Shown here: positions 12,053-21,098 of the stretch, piece after piece
How the letters are laid out: each line of letters opens with the position of its first letter
How positions within the stretch are numbered: position 1 is the stretch's first letter
NCBI RefSeq assembly: GCF_000219215.1
Contig: NC_015726.1
Span: forward strand, 3,596,001 to 3,660,000
Source: Cupriavidus necator N-1
Lineage (GTDB): Bacteria; Pseudomonadota; Gammaproteobacteria; Burkholderiales; Burkholderiaceae
Direction of reading: 5' to 3'
DNA: 64,000 bases
Position numbers and translations under genes: made by a program
Notes under the pieces: generated by a model
The model's database searches: none
Seen by the model: only the letters and a program-made list of their open reading frames with translations
Told to the model about the DNA's origin: nothing

Positions 12053-13072
12053 ATGTACACGCAGAGTCTTGACCTGCCCGGCCAGCACGCCGATGCGGCG
12101 CAGGCCAGCGCGCCCCAGGACGAAGCCGCCTGCCAGGCCGCGTTCGACGCCTGCATGGCCGCCGACGGCAAGATCGAGCCGCAGGACTGGATGCCGCAGG
12201 CCTACCGCAAGACCCTGGTGCGCCAGATCTCGCAGCATGCGCACTCGGAGATCGTCGGCATGCTGCCGGAGGGCAACTGGATCAGCCGGGCCCCGTCGCT
12301 CAAGCGCAAGGCCATCCTGTTGGCCAAGGTGCAGGATGAAGGCGGCCATGGGCTCTACCTGTATTCCGCCGCCGAGACGCTGGACGCCTCGCGCGATGAC
12401 CTGGTCGACGCGCTGCACAGCGGCAAGGCCAAGTATTCGTCGATCTTCAACTACCCGACGCTGACCTGGGCCGACGTGGGCGTGATCGGCTGGCTGGTCG
12501 ACGGCGCGGCGATCATGAACCAGATCCCGCTGTGCCGCTGCTCGTACGGCCCGTATGCACGCGCCATGATCCGCATCTGCAAGGAAGAGTCGTTCCACCA
12601 GCGCCAGGGCTTCGACGCGCTGCTGGCGATGATGCGCGGCACCGAGGCCCAGCGCGAGATGGTGCAGGATGCGGTCAACCGCTGGTGGTTCCCGGTGCTG
12701 ATGATGTTCGGCCCGCCCGACGCTGCCTCGACCAACAGCGCGCAGACCATGGCCTGGGGCATCAAGCGCATCTCCAACGACGACCTGCGCCAGAAGTTTG
12801 TCGATGCCACGGTCGAGCAGGCCCGCGTGCTGGGCGTGACCCTGCCCGACCCCGGCCTGCAATGGAATGCCGAGCGCGGCCACTATGACTACAGCCCGCT
12901 GGACTGGGATGAGTTCTGGCGCGTGATCAACGGCGACGGACCCTGCAACCGCGAGCGCCTGGCCACCCGCGTGAAAGCGCATGAGGACGGCGCCTGGGTG
13001 CGCGAGGCCGCGCTGGCGCACGCCGCCAAGGTGGCCGAACGCGAAGCCCGCGCAAGCCGCGCCGCGGCCTGA
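12053..13072 (+). CDS. paaA: Phenylacetyl-CoA 1,2-epoxidase, catalytic subunit PaaA
   Basis: A 339-aa ferritin-like diiron oxygenase that inserts one oxygen into the aromatic ring of phenylacetyl-CoA. Iron-ligand motifs are visible: [28 protein letters not shown] and the second-half [10 protein letters not shown] (ExxH). Length is typical. A GAGGAGACAAT binding site precedes the ATG. It opens the paaABCDE operon, 53 bp after the operator-promoter. It works in complex with PaaC and PaaB, receiving electrons from PaaE. Confidence 0.97.
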   Translation: MYTQSLDLPGQHADAAQASAPQDEAACQAAFDACMAADGKIEPQDWMPQAYRKTLVRQISQHAHSEIVGMLPEGNWISRAPSLKRKAILLAKVQDEGGHGLYLYSAAETLDASRDDLVDALHSGKAKYSSIFNYPTLTWADVGVIGWLVDGAAIMNQIPLCRCSYGPYARAMIRICKEESFHQRQGFDALLAMMRGTEAQREMVQDAVNRWWFPVLMMFGPPDAASTNSAQTMAWGIKRISNDDLRQKFVDATVEQARVLGVTLPDPGLQWNAERGHYDYSPLDWDEFWRVINGDGPCNRERLATRVKAHEDGAWVREAALAHAAKVAEREARASRAAA

Positions 13073-13103
13073 ACCCCGCGCCCGAGGGCGGAGGAGACAA
13101 TCG

Positions 13104-13391
13104 ATGCAACGCAAGGAATGGCCGCTGTGGGAAGTGTTCGTACGCAGCAAGCAAGGCCTGGAACACAAGCATTGCGGCAGCCTGCACGCCGCCGATGCGC
13201 AGCAGGCGCTGCACATGGCGCGCGACGTCTATACGCGGCGCCAGGAAGGCGTGTCGATCTGGGTGGTGCCGTCCGCGGCCATCACCGCGAGCGTGCCCGA
13301 GGAAAAACCGGAGCTGTTCGACCCGATGGCCGACAAGATCTACCGGCACCCGACGTTCTACCAGCTGCCCGACGAAGTCAACCACATGTAA
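13104..13391 (+). CDS. paaB: Phenylacetyl-CoA epoxidase subunit PaaB
   Basis: A 95-aa subunit starting MQRKEWPLWEVFVRSKQG, the conserved family N-terminus, with the HCGSLHAADAQQALHMARDVYTRR core. PaaB is a small structural subunit needed for assembly and electron transfer in the PaaABCE complex. Binding site GGAGGAGACAAT lies 4 bp before the ATG. The gene is 31 bp after paaA and 10 bp before paaC. Confidence 0.95.
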   Translation: MQRKEWPLWEVFVRSKQGLEHKHCGSLHAADAQQALHMARDVYTRRQEGVSIWVVPSAAITASVPEEKPELFDPMADKIYRHPTFYQLPDEVNHM

Positions 13392-13401
13392 GGCCCGCAC
13401 C

Positions 13402-14253
13402 ATGACCGCGTCCCCACAGCCGACTGTGCCCGCCTCGCTCGATCACCTGCCGCCGGCGCGCACCGCGGCCTTGCGCTACGTGCTGCGCCTGGCCGACAAC
13501 GCCCTGGTCCTGGGCCAGCGCAACGCCGAATGGTGTGGCCACGGCCCCGTGCTTGAAGAAGACATCGCACTGGCCAACATCAGCCTGGACCTGATCGGCC
13601 AGGCGCGGCTGCTGTACGGCCGCGCCGGCGAGTTGGAAGGCGAGCTGACCGGCCTGCCCCACCATGAGGACGACTACGCCTACTGGCGCGCCGAGCGCGA
13701 CTTCCGCAACTGGACACTGCTGGAGTTGCCGCACCGCGGCCCGCTGGCCGGCAACGCCGCCGCCGAGCGCGACTACGCCGTCACCATCATGCGCAACTTC
13801 CTGTACAGCGCGCTGATGGTCGAGCTTTGGGAAGCCTTGCTGGCCAGCCGCGATGACCAACTGGCCGCGATCGCCGCCAAGTCGGTCAAGGAAGCGCGTT
13901 ACCACCTGCACCACGCGGCTGGCTGGGTAGTGCGCCTGGGCGACGGCACCGAGGCATCGCACGCGCGCATGCAGCGCGCGCTGGAACACCTGCTGCCCTA
14001 TATGAACGAGTGCTTTGCCGAAGACGCGGTGGAAGCCGAGGCCGCCGCGCAGGGCATCGGCGTCATCACGGCCACGCTGCGCCCCGCCTGGGATGCCACC
14101 GTCGCCGAGACGCTGCAGGCTGCCACGCTAACCCTGCCCCAGGCCACGCGCTTTGTCTCGACCGGCAAGCACGGCGTGCACTCCGAACACATGAGCTACC
14201 TGCTGGGCGAGATGCAGGGGCTGGCGCGGGCCCATCCGGGCGCGCAATGGTAA
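13402..14253 (+). CDS. paaC: Phenylacetyl-CoA epoxidase structural subunit PaaC
   Basis: A 283-aa ferritin-fold protein that pairs with PaaA but lacks the full diiron ligand set. Family segments include LGQRNAEWCGHGPVLEEDIALANI near the N-terminus and KEARYHLHHAAGWVVRLGDGT in the second half. The start is the ATG of MTASPQP, 10 bp after the paaB stop; the frame is open upstream but runs into paaB. Confidence 0.95.
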   Translation: MTASPQPTVPASLDHLPPARTAALRYVLRLADNALVLGQRNAEWCGHGPVLEEDIALANISLDLIGQARLLYGRAGELEGELTGLPHHEDDYAYWRAERDFRNWTLLELPHRGPLAGNAAAERDYAVTIMRNFLYSALMVELWEALLASRDDQLAAIAAKSVKEARYHLHHAAGWVVRLGDGTEASHARMQRALEHLLPYMNECFAEDAVEAEAAAQGIGVITATLRPAWDATVAETLQAATLTLPQATRFVSTGKHGVHSEHMSYLLGEMQGLARAHPGAQW

Positions 14254-14284
14254 GCGCCCGCTTCGCCGCAAAGGATTGACCAAC

Positions 14285-14845
14285 ATGACCATCGCCGCCC
14301 TCCCCCTACGCAACGACCGCGCCATCGATGGCCGCATCGCGCGTGCATGGGCGGCGCTGGAGGCGGTGCCGGACCCGGAGATCCCGGTGGTGTCGATCCG
14401 CGACCTGGGCATCTTGCGCGATGTCCTGACCGGCGCCGACGGCGCGCTTGAGATCGTCATCACGCCCACCTACTCCGGCTGCCCGGCGATGTCGCAGATC
14501 GCCGAGGACATCGGCCGGGCGCTGGACGGCGCCGGGCTGGCGCCGTGGCGCATCCGCACCGTGCTGGCGCCGGCCTGGACCACCGACTGGATCACCCCGG
14601 CCGCGCGCGAGCGCCTGCGCGCCTTCGGCATTGCGCCGCCGGGCCAGTGCGGCATGCCGGCCGAGGCGCAGCCGCTGCGCTTTGTGCCTAGCGCCGCCCG
14701 CGCGGGCGCACCGGATGTCGTGGCCTGCCCGCGCTGCGGCAGCGTGCATACGCAGGAAATCTCGCGCTTTGCCTCGACCGCCTGCAAGGCGCTGTACCGG
14801 TGCCTGGACTGCCGCGAGCCGTTCGACTATTTCAAACCCTACTGA
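14285..14845 (+). CDS. paaD: PaaD, epoxidase maturation protein
   Basis: A 186-aa protein with a MIP18/DUF59-type N-terminal domain (VPDPEIPVVSIRDLGIL, then TPTYSGCPAM) and a C-terminal zinc-ribbon-like part with CPRCGS and CLDC pairs. PaaD is thought to help assemble the iron centres of the epoxidase. Two starts are possible: TTG at 14276 and ATG at 14285. The AAGGA at 14271-14275 is too near the TTG and well spaced (9 bp) for the ATG, so I chose the ATG. It lies 31 bp after paaC. Confidence 0.93.
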   Translation: MTIAALPLRNDRAIDGRIARAWAALEAVPDPEIPVVSIRDLGILRDVLTGADGALEIVITPTYSGCPAMSQIAEDIGRALDGAGLAPWRIRTVLAPAWTTDWITPAARERLRAFGIAPPGQCGMPAEAQPLRFVPSAARAGAPDVVACPRCGSVHTQEISRFASTACKALYRCLDCREPFDYFKPY

Positions 14846-14872
14846 GCCCCGCCGGGCCGAAGCCAGGCTGCC

Positions 14873-15961
14873 ATGACTCCACAGTTCCATCCGCTGCGCG
14901 TGGCGAAGGTGCGCCCCGAGACCGCCGACACCATATCGATCGCCTTCGAGGTGCCGGACACGCTGCGCGATGCCTACCGCTTCACCCAGGGCCAGTTCCT
15001 GACGCTGAGGGCGCCGGTCGACGGCAAGGACCTGCGCCGCTCCTACTCGATCTGCTCGGCCGTGCAGGACTACGACGCGCACGGCGAGTTGCGCGTGGCG
15101 GTCAAGCTGGTCGAGGACGGACTCTTTTCCACGCACCTGCATGACTCCATCGCCCCGGGCCAGGTGATCGACGTGATGACCCCCGACGGGCGCTTCCACG
15201 TGCCGCTCGATGCTGGCGCGGCGCACCACTACGTGGCCTTTGCCGCCGGCAGCGGCATCACGCCGGTGCTGTCGCTCGTCCGCACCACGCTGCTGGCCGA
15301 GCCGCACAGCCGCTTCACGCTGGTCTATGGCAACCGCAACGTCGACAGCATCATCTTCTCCGAGGCGCTGGAAGACCTGAAAAACCAGTATCTGGCGCGC
15401 TTCACGCTCTACCACGTGCTGTCGCGCCAGCCGCAAGAGGTGGACCTGCTGCACGGCCGGCTCGACCATGCCCGCGTGACGTCCTTCCTGCAGACCCTGA
15501 TCCCGGTCGAAGACATCGACGCGGCCTTTGTCTGCGGGCCGGCCTCGATGATCGACGAGGCCGAGGCGGCGCTGCGCGATGCGGGCCTCGACCCGCACCG
15601 CATCCACGCCGAGCGCTTCGGCGTGCCGCTGGCCCAGGCCAGGCGCAAGCCGCCCCCCGCGCACGCCGACGATGCCGGCACCGCCGAACTGGTGGTGGTG
15701 CTCGACGGCAAGCAGCACAGCATGCGCCTGCCGCTGGAAGACGCCAACGTGCTCGACACCGCGCTGGCCGCCGGGCTGGACCTGCCCTACGCCTGCAAGG
15801 GCGGCGTCTGTTGTACCTGCCGCGCCAAGGTGCTGGAAGGCCAGGTGGAAATGGAAAAGAACTACACGCTCGAGCCGTGGGAGATAGAAAAGGGCTTCGT
15901 GCTCACCTGCCAGGCGCGGGCGCTCACGCCGCGGGTAGTGGTCAGCTACGACGAACGCTGA
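14873..15961 (+). CDS. paaE: Phenylacetyl-CoA epoxidase reductase PaaE
   Basis: A 362-aa NAD(P)H-dependent reductase that delivers electrons to PaaA. The FAD-binding RRSYSICS motif is near residues 57-64, the nucleotide-binding GSGITPVLSL near 126, and a C-terminal plant-type [2Fe-2S] ferredoxin domain has CKGGVCCTC followed by a distant LTC cysteine. Domain order (FNR-like, then ferredoxin) is standard for PaaE. It closes the epoxidase set; genes for ring opening and beta-oxidation steps (paaFGHJK, paaZ) are not in the window. Confidence 0.96.
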   Translation: MTPQFHPLRVAKVRPETADTISIAFEVPDTLRDAYRFTQGQFLTLRAPVDGKDLRRSYSICSAVQDYDAHGELRVAVKLVEDGLFSTHLHDSIAPGQVIDVMTPDGRFHVPLDAGAAHHYVAFAAGSGITPVLSLVRTTLLAEPHSRFTLVYGNRNVDSIIFSEALEDLKNQYLARFTLYHVLSRQPQEVDLLHGRLDHARVTSFLQTLIPVEDIDAAFVCGPASMIDEAEAALRDAGLDPHRIHAERFGVPLAQARRKPPPAHADDAGTAELVVVLDGKQHSMRLPLEDANVLDTALAAGLDLPYACKGGVCCTCRAKVLEGQVEMEKNYTLEPWEIEKGFVLTCQARALTPRVVVSYDER

Positions 15962-16156
15962 TCCGGGCACGCCGGCGCGTGCGTATTCAGACAATTGCCG
16001 ACATTGGCCAGCACGGGCCGTGACTACAATGGCGGCAGGCTGCTTCCTGCTGGCGCGATGCTTGCAGGGCAGCGACCGGGCGGGCGGCGACCCCGCCTGT
16101 CGCATCGCCGCCGCGGCGGTGCCAGCGAACCGTCCCACCCATATACAATCACGGCC

Positions 16157-16960
16157 ATGCAATATATCCACGTCGTCAATGGTGATGTAGCAGGCACGAC
16201 CCTGCGCCAGGCCCTGGCCCAGGCTGCGCGGCCGGACCCTGTCGTGGTGCTGCGCGACGACCTGGCGGTGGGACCGCTGGCCGACATCGACAGCACCGGC
16301 CTGATCCGCTCCGGCTTCTGGCAGCGGGTCGCCCCGCATACCGACATCGATTTCGGCGCCGAGATGCGCCAGGCGCTGGACCAGCTCCAGGCGCTGCGCC
16401 AGGACGACATGGAAGTGGCCATCTGGCACGGCCAGAGCGCGGCCGACCAGCTGATGCTGCGCCGGGTGGTATTCCACCTGTACCAGGCGCCGCAGCGGAT
16501 CAATGAAGTCGCCATGGACCTGCGCGAGCTGGAAATGCCCGCGCAGGGCAACCTGGCGGCGATCGGCATGTACACGCCCGCGCGGCTGGCGCGGCGCTTT
16601 TCCACCATCGCCCCGGTCTCGGTGCTGCGCCTGGGCCGCCTCGGCTACGAGTGGCAGCAGAACGTCAAGGAAAACGCCGACGTGCGGCTCTGGAAGGGCA
16701 ACACGCTGGTACCGGCGGCCTATCACACCATCGACGAGATCATCATGGAACGCGCCCCGTCCGAGTGGACGCCCGCGGCGCAGATGGTGGGCAGCGTGAT
16801 GGGCGCGATCGAAGGTCTGCTGGCCAGCGACTGGTTCGTGTTCTGGCGCTGCCGCGAGCTGATCGCCATGGGCCAGCTGGTGCTGCGCGGCAATGCTGAC
16901 TCGCTCGATACCTGCGAACTGCGCCGCCATGTCGGCAGCGGTGGCACCGGCGGCGAATAA
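16157..16960 (+). CDS. DUF1835 domain protein
   Basis: A 267-aa cytosolic protein. The N-terminus MQYIHVVNGDVAGTTLRQAL is the DUF1835 signature (HxxNGD), followed by VLRDDLAVGPL, and the C-terminal helical part resembles the DUF3658 domain often joined to it. The role of the family is unknown. It sits between paaE and the TetR gene, 8 bp before the latter, so it is probably cotranscribed with the regulator. A TACAAT at 16025-16030 with a poor -35 could be its own promoter. Confidence 0.8.
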   Translation: MQYIHVVNGDVAGTTLRQALAQAARPDPVVVLRDDLAVGPLADIDSTGLIRSGFWQRVAPHTDIDFGAEMRQALDQLQALRQDDMEVAIWHGQSAADQLMLRRVVFHLYQAPQRINEVAMDLRELEMPAQGNLAAIGMYTPARLARRFSTIAPVSVLRLGRLGYEWQQNVKENADVRLWKGNTLVPAAYHTIDEIIMERAPSEWTPAAQMVGSVMGAIEGLLASDWFVFWRCRELIAMGQLVLRGNADSLDTCELRRHVGSGGTGGE

Positions 16961-16968
16961 ACGAGAAT

Positions 16969-17586
16969 ATGGCCCGTACCAAGGCACCCGATTTCGAGGC
17001 GCAGCGCGAGCAGATCCTGGACCTGGCCGCCGCCGCCTTTGCCAACAGCAGCTACCCCAGCACCTCGATGGCCGACCTGGCCGCCGCCTGCGGCACCTCC
17101 AAGGCGCGGCTGTACCACTATTACGAGAGCAAGGAAGCGATCCTGTTCGACCTGCTGGACCGCTACACGCGCCGGCTGATGCTGCTCGTCACTGAAGTGG
17201 AGGCCGACGCCGAGCGCCACGCGCGCACCGACAAGGAAGCCTTCGGCAACCTGATACGTGCCTTCCTGGCGGAGTACGAGACCTCGCAGACGCGCCATAT
17301 CGCGCTGATCAACGACGTCAAGTTCCTGGCCGAGACCCAGCGCGACCTGATCCTGGGCCGCGAGCGCGACGTGGTCGCGGCCTTCTCGCGCCTGCTGCGC
17401 CGGGCCTACCCGGAGCGCGTCACGCGCGAGAACCAGACCGCGCTGACCATGACCATCTTCGGCATGATCAACTGGACCTTCACCTGGCTCAAGCCGGGCG
17501 GCCGGCTGTCCTATGCAGCGTTTGCCGAGATGGTGGTCGACCTGCTCGAAGGCGGCCTGCCCGGCCGGGCCGCGGCCGCGCGCTGA
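16969..17586 (+). CDS. TetR-family regulator, probable PaaR
   Basis: A 205-aa repressor with an N-terminal TetR helix-turn-helix (TSMADLAAACGTSKARLYHYYESKEAIL, about residues 28-55) and a helical ligand-binding C-terminus. Linkage to paaABCDE and the CCGACCGGTCGG palindrome in the paa promoter suggest it represses the operon until phenylacetyl-CoA binds; this is inference from context. It is 8 bp downstream of the DUF1835 gene and converges on kefC. Confidence 0.85.
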   Translation: MARTKAPDFEAQREQILDLAAAAFANSSYPSTSMADLAAACGTSKARLYHYYESKEAILFDLLDRYTRRLMLLVTEVEADAERHARTDKEAFGNLIRAFLAEYETSQTRHIALINDVKFLAETQRDLILGRERDVVAAFSRLLRRAYPERVTRENQTALTMTIFGMINWTFTWLKPGGRLSYAAFAEMVVDLLEGGLPGRAAAAR

Positions 17587-17613
17587 CGCGGCGCTGGCCC
17601 GTCGCCCTGCCAC

Positions 17614-19428
17614 TCACATCCACTCGGCCTCTTCGCGCTGGCGCCGCTGCTCGCGGTCCTGGCGGAACATCTCTTCCAGTTCGTCGCGCGCCTGGCGCGC
17701 CAGCGAGACCAGCTTCTTCTGGTCGGTGTAGTGCGGATAGAAGCGGTCGATCGCCTGGATGTTGTGGCGCCGGAAACGCAGTGCCACGTTGCGGGCCTCG
17801 GCCGGATCGAAGCCCAGCCCCTCCAGCACGCGGCGCCCCAGCATCAGCGAGCCCTCGAACATCTCGCGCTCGAACAGGTGCACGCCGCGGTCCTTGAGCT
17901 GGTAGACATGCGACACATGGCGCGCCCGGGCGTAGATCTGCAGTTCCGGAAAGCGCTGGCGCACGCGGTCGATCAGTTCCAGGCCCTCGTCCATGCCGTC
18001 GATGGCGACCACCAGGATGCGCGCGTCGGCAATGCCCGCGGCCTCCAGCAGGTCCAGCCGGGTGGCGTCGCCATAGAAGACCTTGAAGCCGTACTGGCGC
18101 AGGAACTCGATCTGGTCGGGGTCGTGGTCCAGCACTGTCACGCCCACGCCCTGGGTGTACAGCAGGCGGCCGACGATCTGGCCGAAGCGCCCGAAGCCGG
18201 CGATCAGCACCGGATTGTGCTGCGGCGTGATGGCCTCGTCCGGCCGGGCCTTGCCGCTGCCCAGGCGCGGCGCTACCAGCCGGTCATAGGCCAGCAGCAG
18301 CAAGGGCGTGGACACCATCGACAGCGCCACCACCAGCACCAGCAGGGCCTCGGTCTCGCGCGGCAGCAGGCCGGCGGTGCCGGCCACGCCGAACACCACG
18401 AAGGCGAACTCACCGCCCTGCGAGATCAGCAGCGCAAACAGCAGCCGCTGGCCGCGAGCGATGGCGAAATACCGCGCCAGCAGCGCCAGCAACGCGGTCT
18501 TGGCAACCACGAAGGCGGCCACCAGACCCAGCACCAGCCAGGGCGAGCGCGCCAGCACGGCAAAGTCGATCGACATGCCGACGGCCATGAAGAACAGGCC
18601 CAGCAGCAGGCCCTTGAACGGCTCCAGGTCGGCCTCGAGCGCGTGGCGGTATTCCGAATCGGCCAGCAGCACGCCGGCCAGGAAGGTGCCCAGCGCCATC
18701 GACAAGCCCACCGCGTCCATCATCAACGCAATGCCCACCACCAGCAGCAGCGCAAACGCGGTGAACATCTCGCGCATGTCGGTGCGGGCGATAAAGCGCA
18801 GCGCCGGGCGCACCAGATAACGGCCGCCGACCACCACCGCACCGATCACCGCCACCGCCTTGCCTGCCGCCAGCCAGCCGGCCGCGCCCGGACCCGCGCC
18901 TTCTGCGCCCTGCGTGGCCAGCAGCGGCAACAGCGCGATCATCGGGATCGCGGCGATGTCCTGGAACAGCAGGATGCCGAAGCTCGCCGCCCCCGCCGGC
19001 GTGCCGAAGAGGTTGCGCTCGGTCAGTGTCGCCAGCGCGATCGCGGTGGACGACAACGCCAGCCCCAGGCCCGCCACCAGCGCCACCTGCCACGGCGCGC
19101 CCGCCAGCGCCGCCACCGCGCCAATCACCAGCGCGCAGGCGGCCAGCTGCGCGCCGCCATAGCCAAATATGCTCCGCCGCAGTGCCCACAGCTTGCGCGG
19201 CTCCAACTCCAGGCCGATGACGAACATCATCAGCACCACGCCGAACTCGGAGAAATGCAGGATCGATTCGACATTGGTCACCAGGCGCAACGCAAACGGC
19301 CCGATCGCCGCCCCCGCCAGCAGGTAGCCCAGCACCGCGCCCAGGCCGCCGCGCCGCGCCAGCGGCACCGCCACCACCGCCGCCACCAAGAACACCAGCA
19401 GCGCAATCAGGAAATCGTGCTGGTTCAT
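17614..19428 (-). CDS. kefC: Glutathione-regulated K+/H+ antiporter, KefC/KefB type
   Basis: A 604-aa CPA2-family antiporter. Twelve or more membrane helices fill about residues 1-380, including the family FGVVLMMFVIGLELEP and LALSSTAIALATL segments. A cytosolic RCK/TrkA-N domain follows from about 404 with the nucleotide-binding GFGRFGQ and the GDATRLDLL segment. KefC-type systems are held shut by glutathione and opened by its electrophile adducts, lowering cytoplasmic pH. It overlaps the upstream kefF by 4 bp (ATGA), implying translational coupling. Confidence 0.92.
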   Translation of the reverse strand: MNQHDFLIALLVFLVAAVVAVPLARRGGLGAVLGYLLAGAAIGPFALRLVTNVESILHFSEFGVVLMMFVIGLELEPRKLWALRRSIFGYGGAQLAACALVIGAVAALAGAPWQVALVAGLGLALSSTAIALATLTERNLFGTPAGAASFGILLFQDIAAIPMIALLPLLATQGAEGAGPGAAGWLAAGKAVAVIGAVVVGGRYLVRPALRFIARTDMREMFTAFALLLVVGIALMMDAVGLSMALGTFLAGVLLADSEYRHALEADLEPFKGLLLGLFFMAVGMSIDFAVLARSPWLVLGLVAAFVVAKTALLALLARYFAIARGQRLLFALLISQGGEFAFVVFGVAGTAGLLPRETEALLVLVVALSMVSTPLLLLAYDRLVAPRLGSGKARPDEAITPQHNPVLIAGFGRFGQIVGRLLYTQGVGVTVLDHDPDQIEFLRQYGFKVFYGDATRLDLLEAAGIADARILVVAIDGMDEGLELIDRVRQRFPELQIYARARHVSHVYQLKDRGVHLFEREMFEGSLMLGRRVLEGLGFDPAEARNVALRFRRHNIQAIDRFYPHYTDQKKLVSLARQARDELEEMFRQDREQRRQREEAEWM

Positions 19429-19979
19429 GCCTGCCTCCCCGCCGGCGCGGTGCCGGTGCCCAGCCGCCCGCAGACGTGGGCGATATGCTCGGCCAGCGCC
19501 TGGGCGTCGGCATTGTTGGCGTCATGCAGCACCACCGGCGGCAGCCAGTTCATGCCGCACAGCAAGGCGGTCTGCTCCAGCGGCAACAGGAAGTCCCCGA
19601 TCGGGTGGCCATGGGTGCCGTCCGGCCCGTAGGAATCGGCTGTGCCGCCGGTGCTCACCACCGCCAGCAAGGACTTGCCACGCAGCGCGGTGCCGCCGGG
19701 GCCATAGGCCCAGCCTGGCTCCAGCACCTCATCGAGCCACAGCTTGAGCAGCGCCGGCACGCTGTACCAGCGCACCGGGAACTGCAGCACGACGGTGTCA
19801 GAGACCGACAGCACGCGCTGCTCGGCGACGACGTCGATGTCATAGTCGACATAGCTGCGGTAGAGATCGCGTACCTGTACCTGCGACAGCGCGGCCAGCG
19901 CATCGGCCAGGGGCCGGTTGACGCGCGAACGGCTGGGCGTGGGATGCGCGTAGATCACAACGATTGGGGGCTCGGTCAT
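19425..19979 (-). CDS. kefF: KefF-like ancillary NAD(P)H oxidoreductase
   Basis: A 184-aa flavodoxin-fold quinone reductase. It starts MTEPPIVVIYAHPTPSRSRVNRPLADAL, contains QFPVRWYSVPALLKLWLDEVLEPGWAYGPGG and a STGG loop, all typical of KefF/MdaB-type FMN enzymes. KefF is required for full activity of KefC, and the 4-bp overlap with kefC supports this role. The start is the ATG at 19979; an upstream in-frame start would add 38 residues of non-family sequence. Confidence 0.9.
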   Translation of the reverse strand: MTEPPIVVIYAHPTPSRSRVNRPLADALAALSQVQVRDLYRSYVDYDIDVVAEQRVLSVSDTVVLQFPVRWYSVPALLKLWLDEVLEPGWAYGPGGTALRGKSLLAVVSTGGTADSYGPDGTHGHPIGDFLLPLEQTALLCGMNWLPPVVLHDANNADAQALAEHIAHVCGRLGTGTAPAGRQA

Positions 19980-20183
19980 CAAAGGCGATCGGCTGGGCAA
20001 GGAAAGCAGACGAACCTGCGGGAAAGCGCGGAATTGTGGCGTTGCACCAAATCCACATCCGGCGTCCGGCAACAATTCATCACATTTTTTCAAGCTATTG
20101 ATTTTATTCGATTTTTAATGGTGCTGTGGCGAGACAACGGCCTGCTGCGGCGCGGGAAGCTTACGCCGAACTGACAATTCCAC

Positions 20184-20310
20184 TACAATACTTTTGGCGC
20201 CGCATCAAGATGGTGTTTCCCCGAGTCCTGCACCGATGCAGGGAAAAGTGCCTGAAAAAACACCAACGCAGTGCTATGTTTATCTGTGACCGCACCAGGA
20301 AGGAATTAAC
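20184..20310 (+). promoter_or_regulatory. Promoter and structured leader of the GNAT gene
   Basis: A TACAAT (20184-20189) with a poor -35 (TTACGC, 17-bp spacing) predicts a leader of about 115 nt. Within it GGTGTTT (20212-20218) can pair with AAACACC (20258-20264), enclosing a CCTGCA-ccga-TGCAGG hairpin (20227-20242). A second pairing, TTTCCC (20216-20221) with GGGAAA (20241-20246), would compete with both. The AAGGAAGG-type ribosome site lies downstream at about 20297-20304. Confidence 0.4.
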
Positions 20311-21009
20311 GTGAATCCGCTCGAACTGAGCAAGGCCGTCGGCGCACTGACCGACGAAGATCTGCGCAAGGCAGCCGAAGCCGCACAGGCCACCCACCGC
20401 GCCACCGTACTGGTGCGCGAGCTGGCGGCCCACCATCGCTCGCGCCTGCTGAAGCATTTCCTCGCCCTGGGCGAGGAGGATCGCCTGCTCCGTTTTGGCC
20501 AGTCCGTGGGCGACCACGTGATCGAAGCCTATGTCGACAGCATCGATTTCGACCATGACAGCGTGTTCGGCGTGTACGACGACAAGCTCGAGCTGATCGG
20601 GGTGGGCCACTTCGCCAACCTGCGCGACAACGCCCAGGGCCGCGTGGCGGAGTTCGGCGTGTCGGTGTCGGGCAGCGCCCGCGGTCGCGGCATCGGCAGC
20701 GCGCTGTTCGAGCGTGCCGCGATCCATGGCCGCAACACTAATGTGCGCACGCTGTACATGCACTGCCTGTCGCGCAACGCAGCGATGATGCACATTGCCA
20801 AGAAGGCCGGCATGAAGGTCCAGTACGCCTATGGCGAGGCCGATGCCTACCTGGAACTGCCGCCGGCCGACACCGCCAGCCGCCTGACTGAAGCGCTGGA
20901 CGAGCAGCTCGCCGACCTGGACTACGCGGTGCGCCGCAACCTGCGTGACGCACGCCGCTTCGGGCTGCGCTTCTGGCGCACCATGATGCCGCAGAAGCAC
21001 ACCGCCTGA
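20311..21009 (+). CDS. GNAT-family N-acetyltransferase
   Basis: A 232-aa protein with a GNAT domain. The acetyl-CoA loop is RGRGIGSALFERA near residue 127, preceded by the VAEFGVSVS strand and followed by MHCLSRNAAMMHIAKKAGM. N-terminal (about 1-45) and C-terminal (about 190-232) helical extensions lie outside the domain. The start is GTG, supported by the very strong AGGAAGGAATTAAC site. The substrate is unknown. Its leader can fold, and a strong terminator follows. Confidence 0.85.
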   Translation: MNPLELSKAVGALTDEDLRKAAEAAQATHRATVLVRELAAHHRSRLLKHFLALGEEDRLLRFGQSVGDHVIEAYVDSIDFDHDSVFGVYDDKLELIGVGHFANLRDNAQGRVAEFGVSVSGSARGRGIGSALFERAAIHGRNTNVRTLYMHCLSRNAAMMHIAKKAGMKVQYAYGEADAYLELPPADTASRLTEALDEQLADLDYAVRRNLRDARRFGLRFWRTMMPQKHTA

Positions 21010-21044
21010 GCTCCGCGAGGTCCGCTTATTGCGGATTCCACGCC

Positions 21045-21076
21045 AACGGCGCATCGCATCGATGCGCCGTTTTTGT
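21045..21076 (+). terminator. Rho-independent terminator after GNAT gene
   Basis: A perfect 12-bp stem (21045-21056 with 21060-21071) around a CAT loop, followed by TTTTGTTT. It lies between convergent genes and probably serves the plus-strand gene. Confidence 0.9.
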
Positions 21077-21098
21077 TTGCGGCCTCAGGTTTGCCGCA

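Noticed and set aside
14306..16987. An 893-codon open frame opposite paaD, paaE and the DUF1835 gene
   Set aside because: It is antisense to three well-recognised genes, has His/Arg/Gly-rich low-complexity composition and no family motif; GC-rich codon bias creates such frames.
17731..19632. A 633-codon plus-strand frame opposite kefC
   Set aside because: It is rich in Gln, His and Arg, as expected from reading the complement of a GC-rich membrane protein gene.
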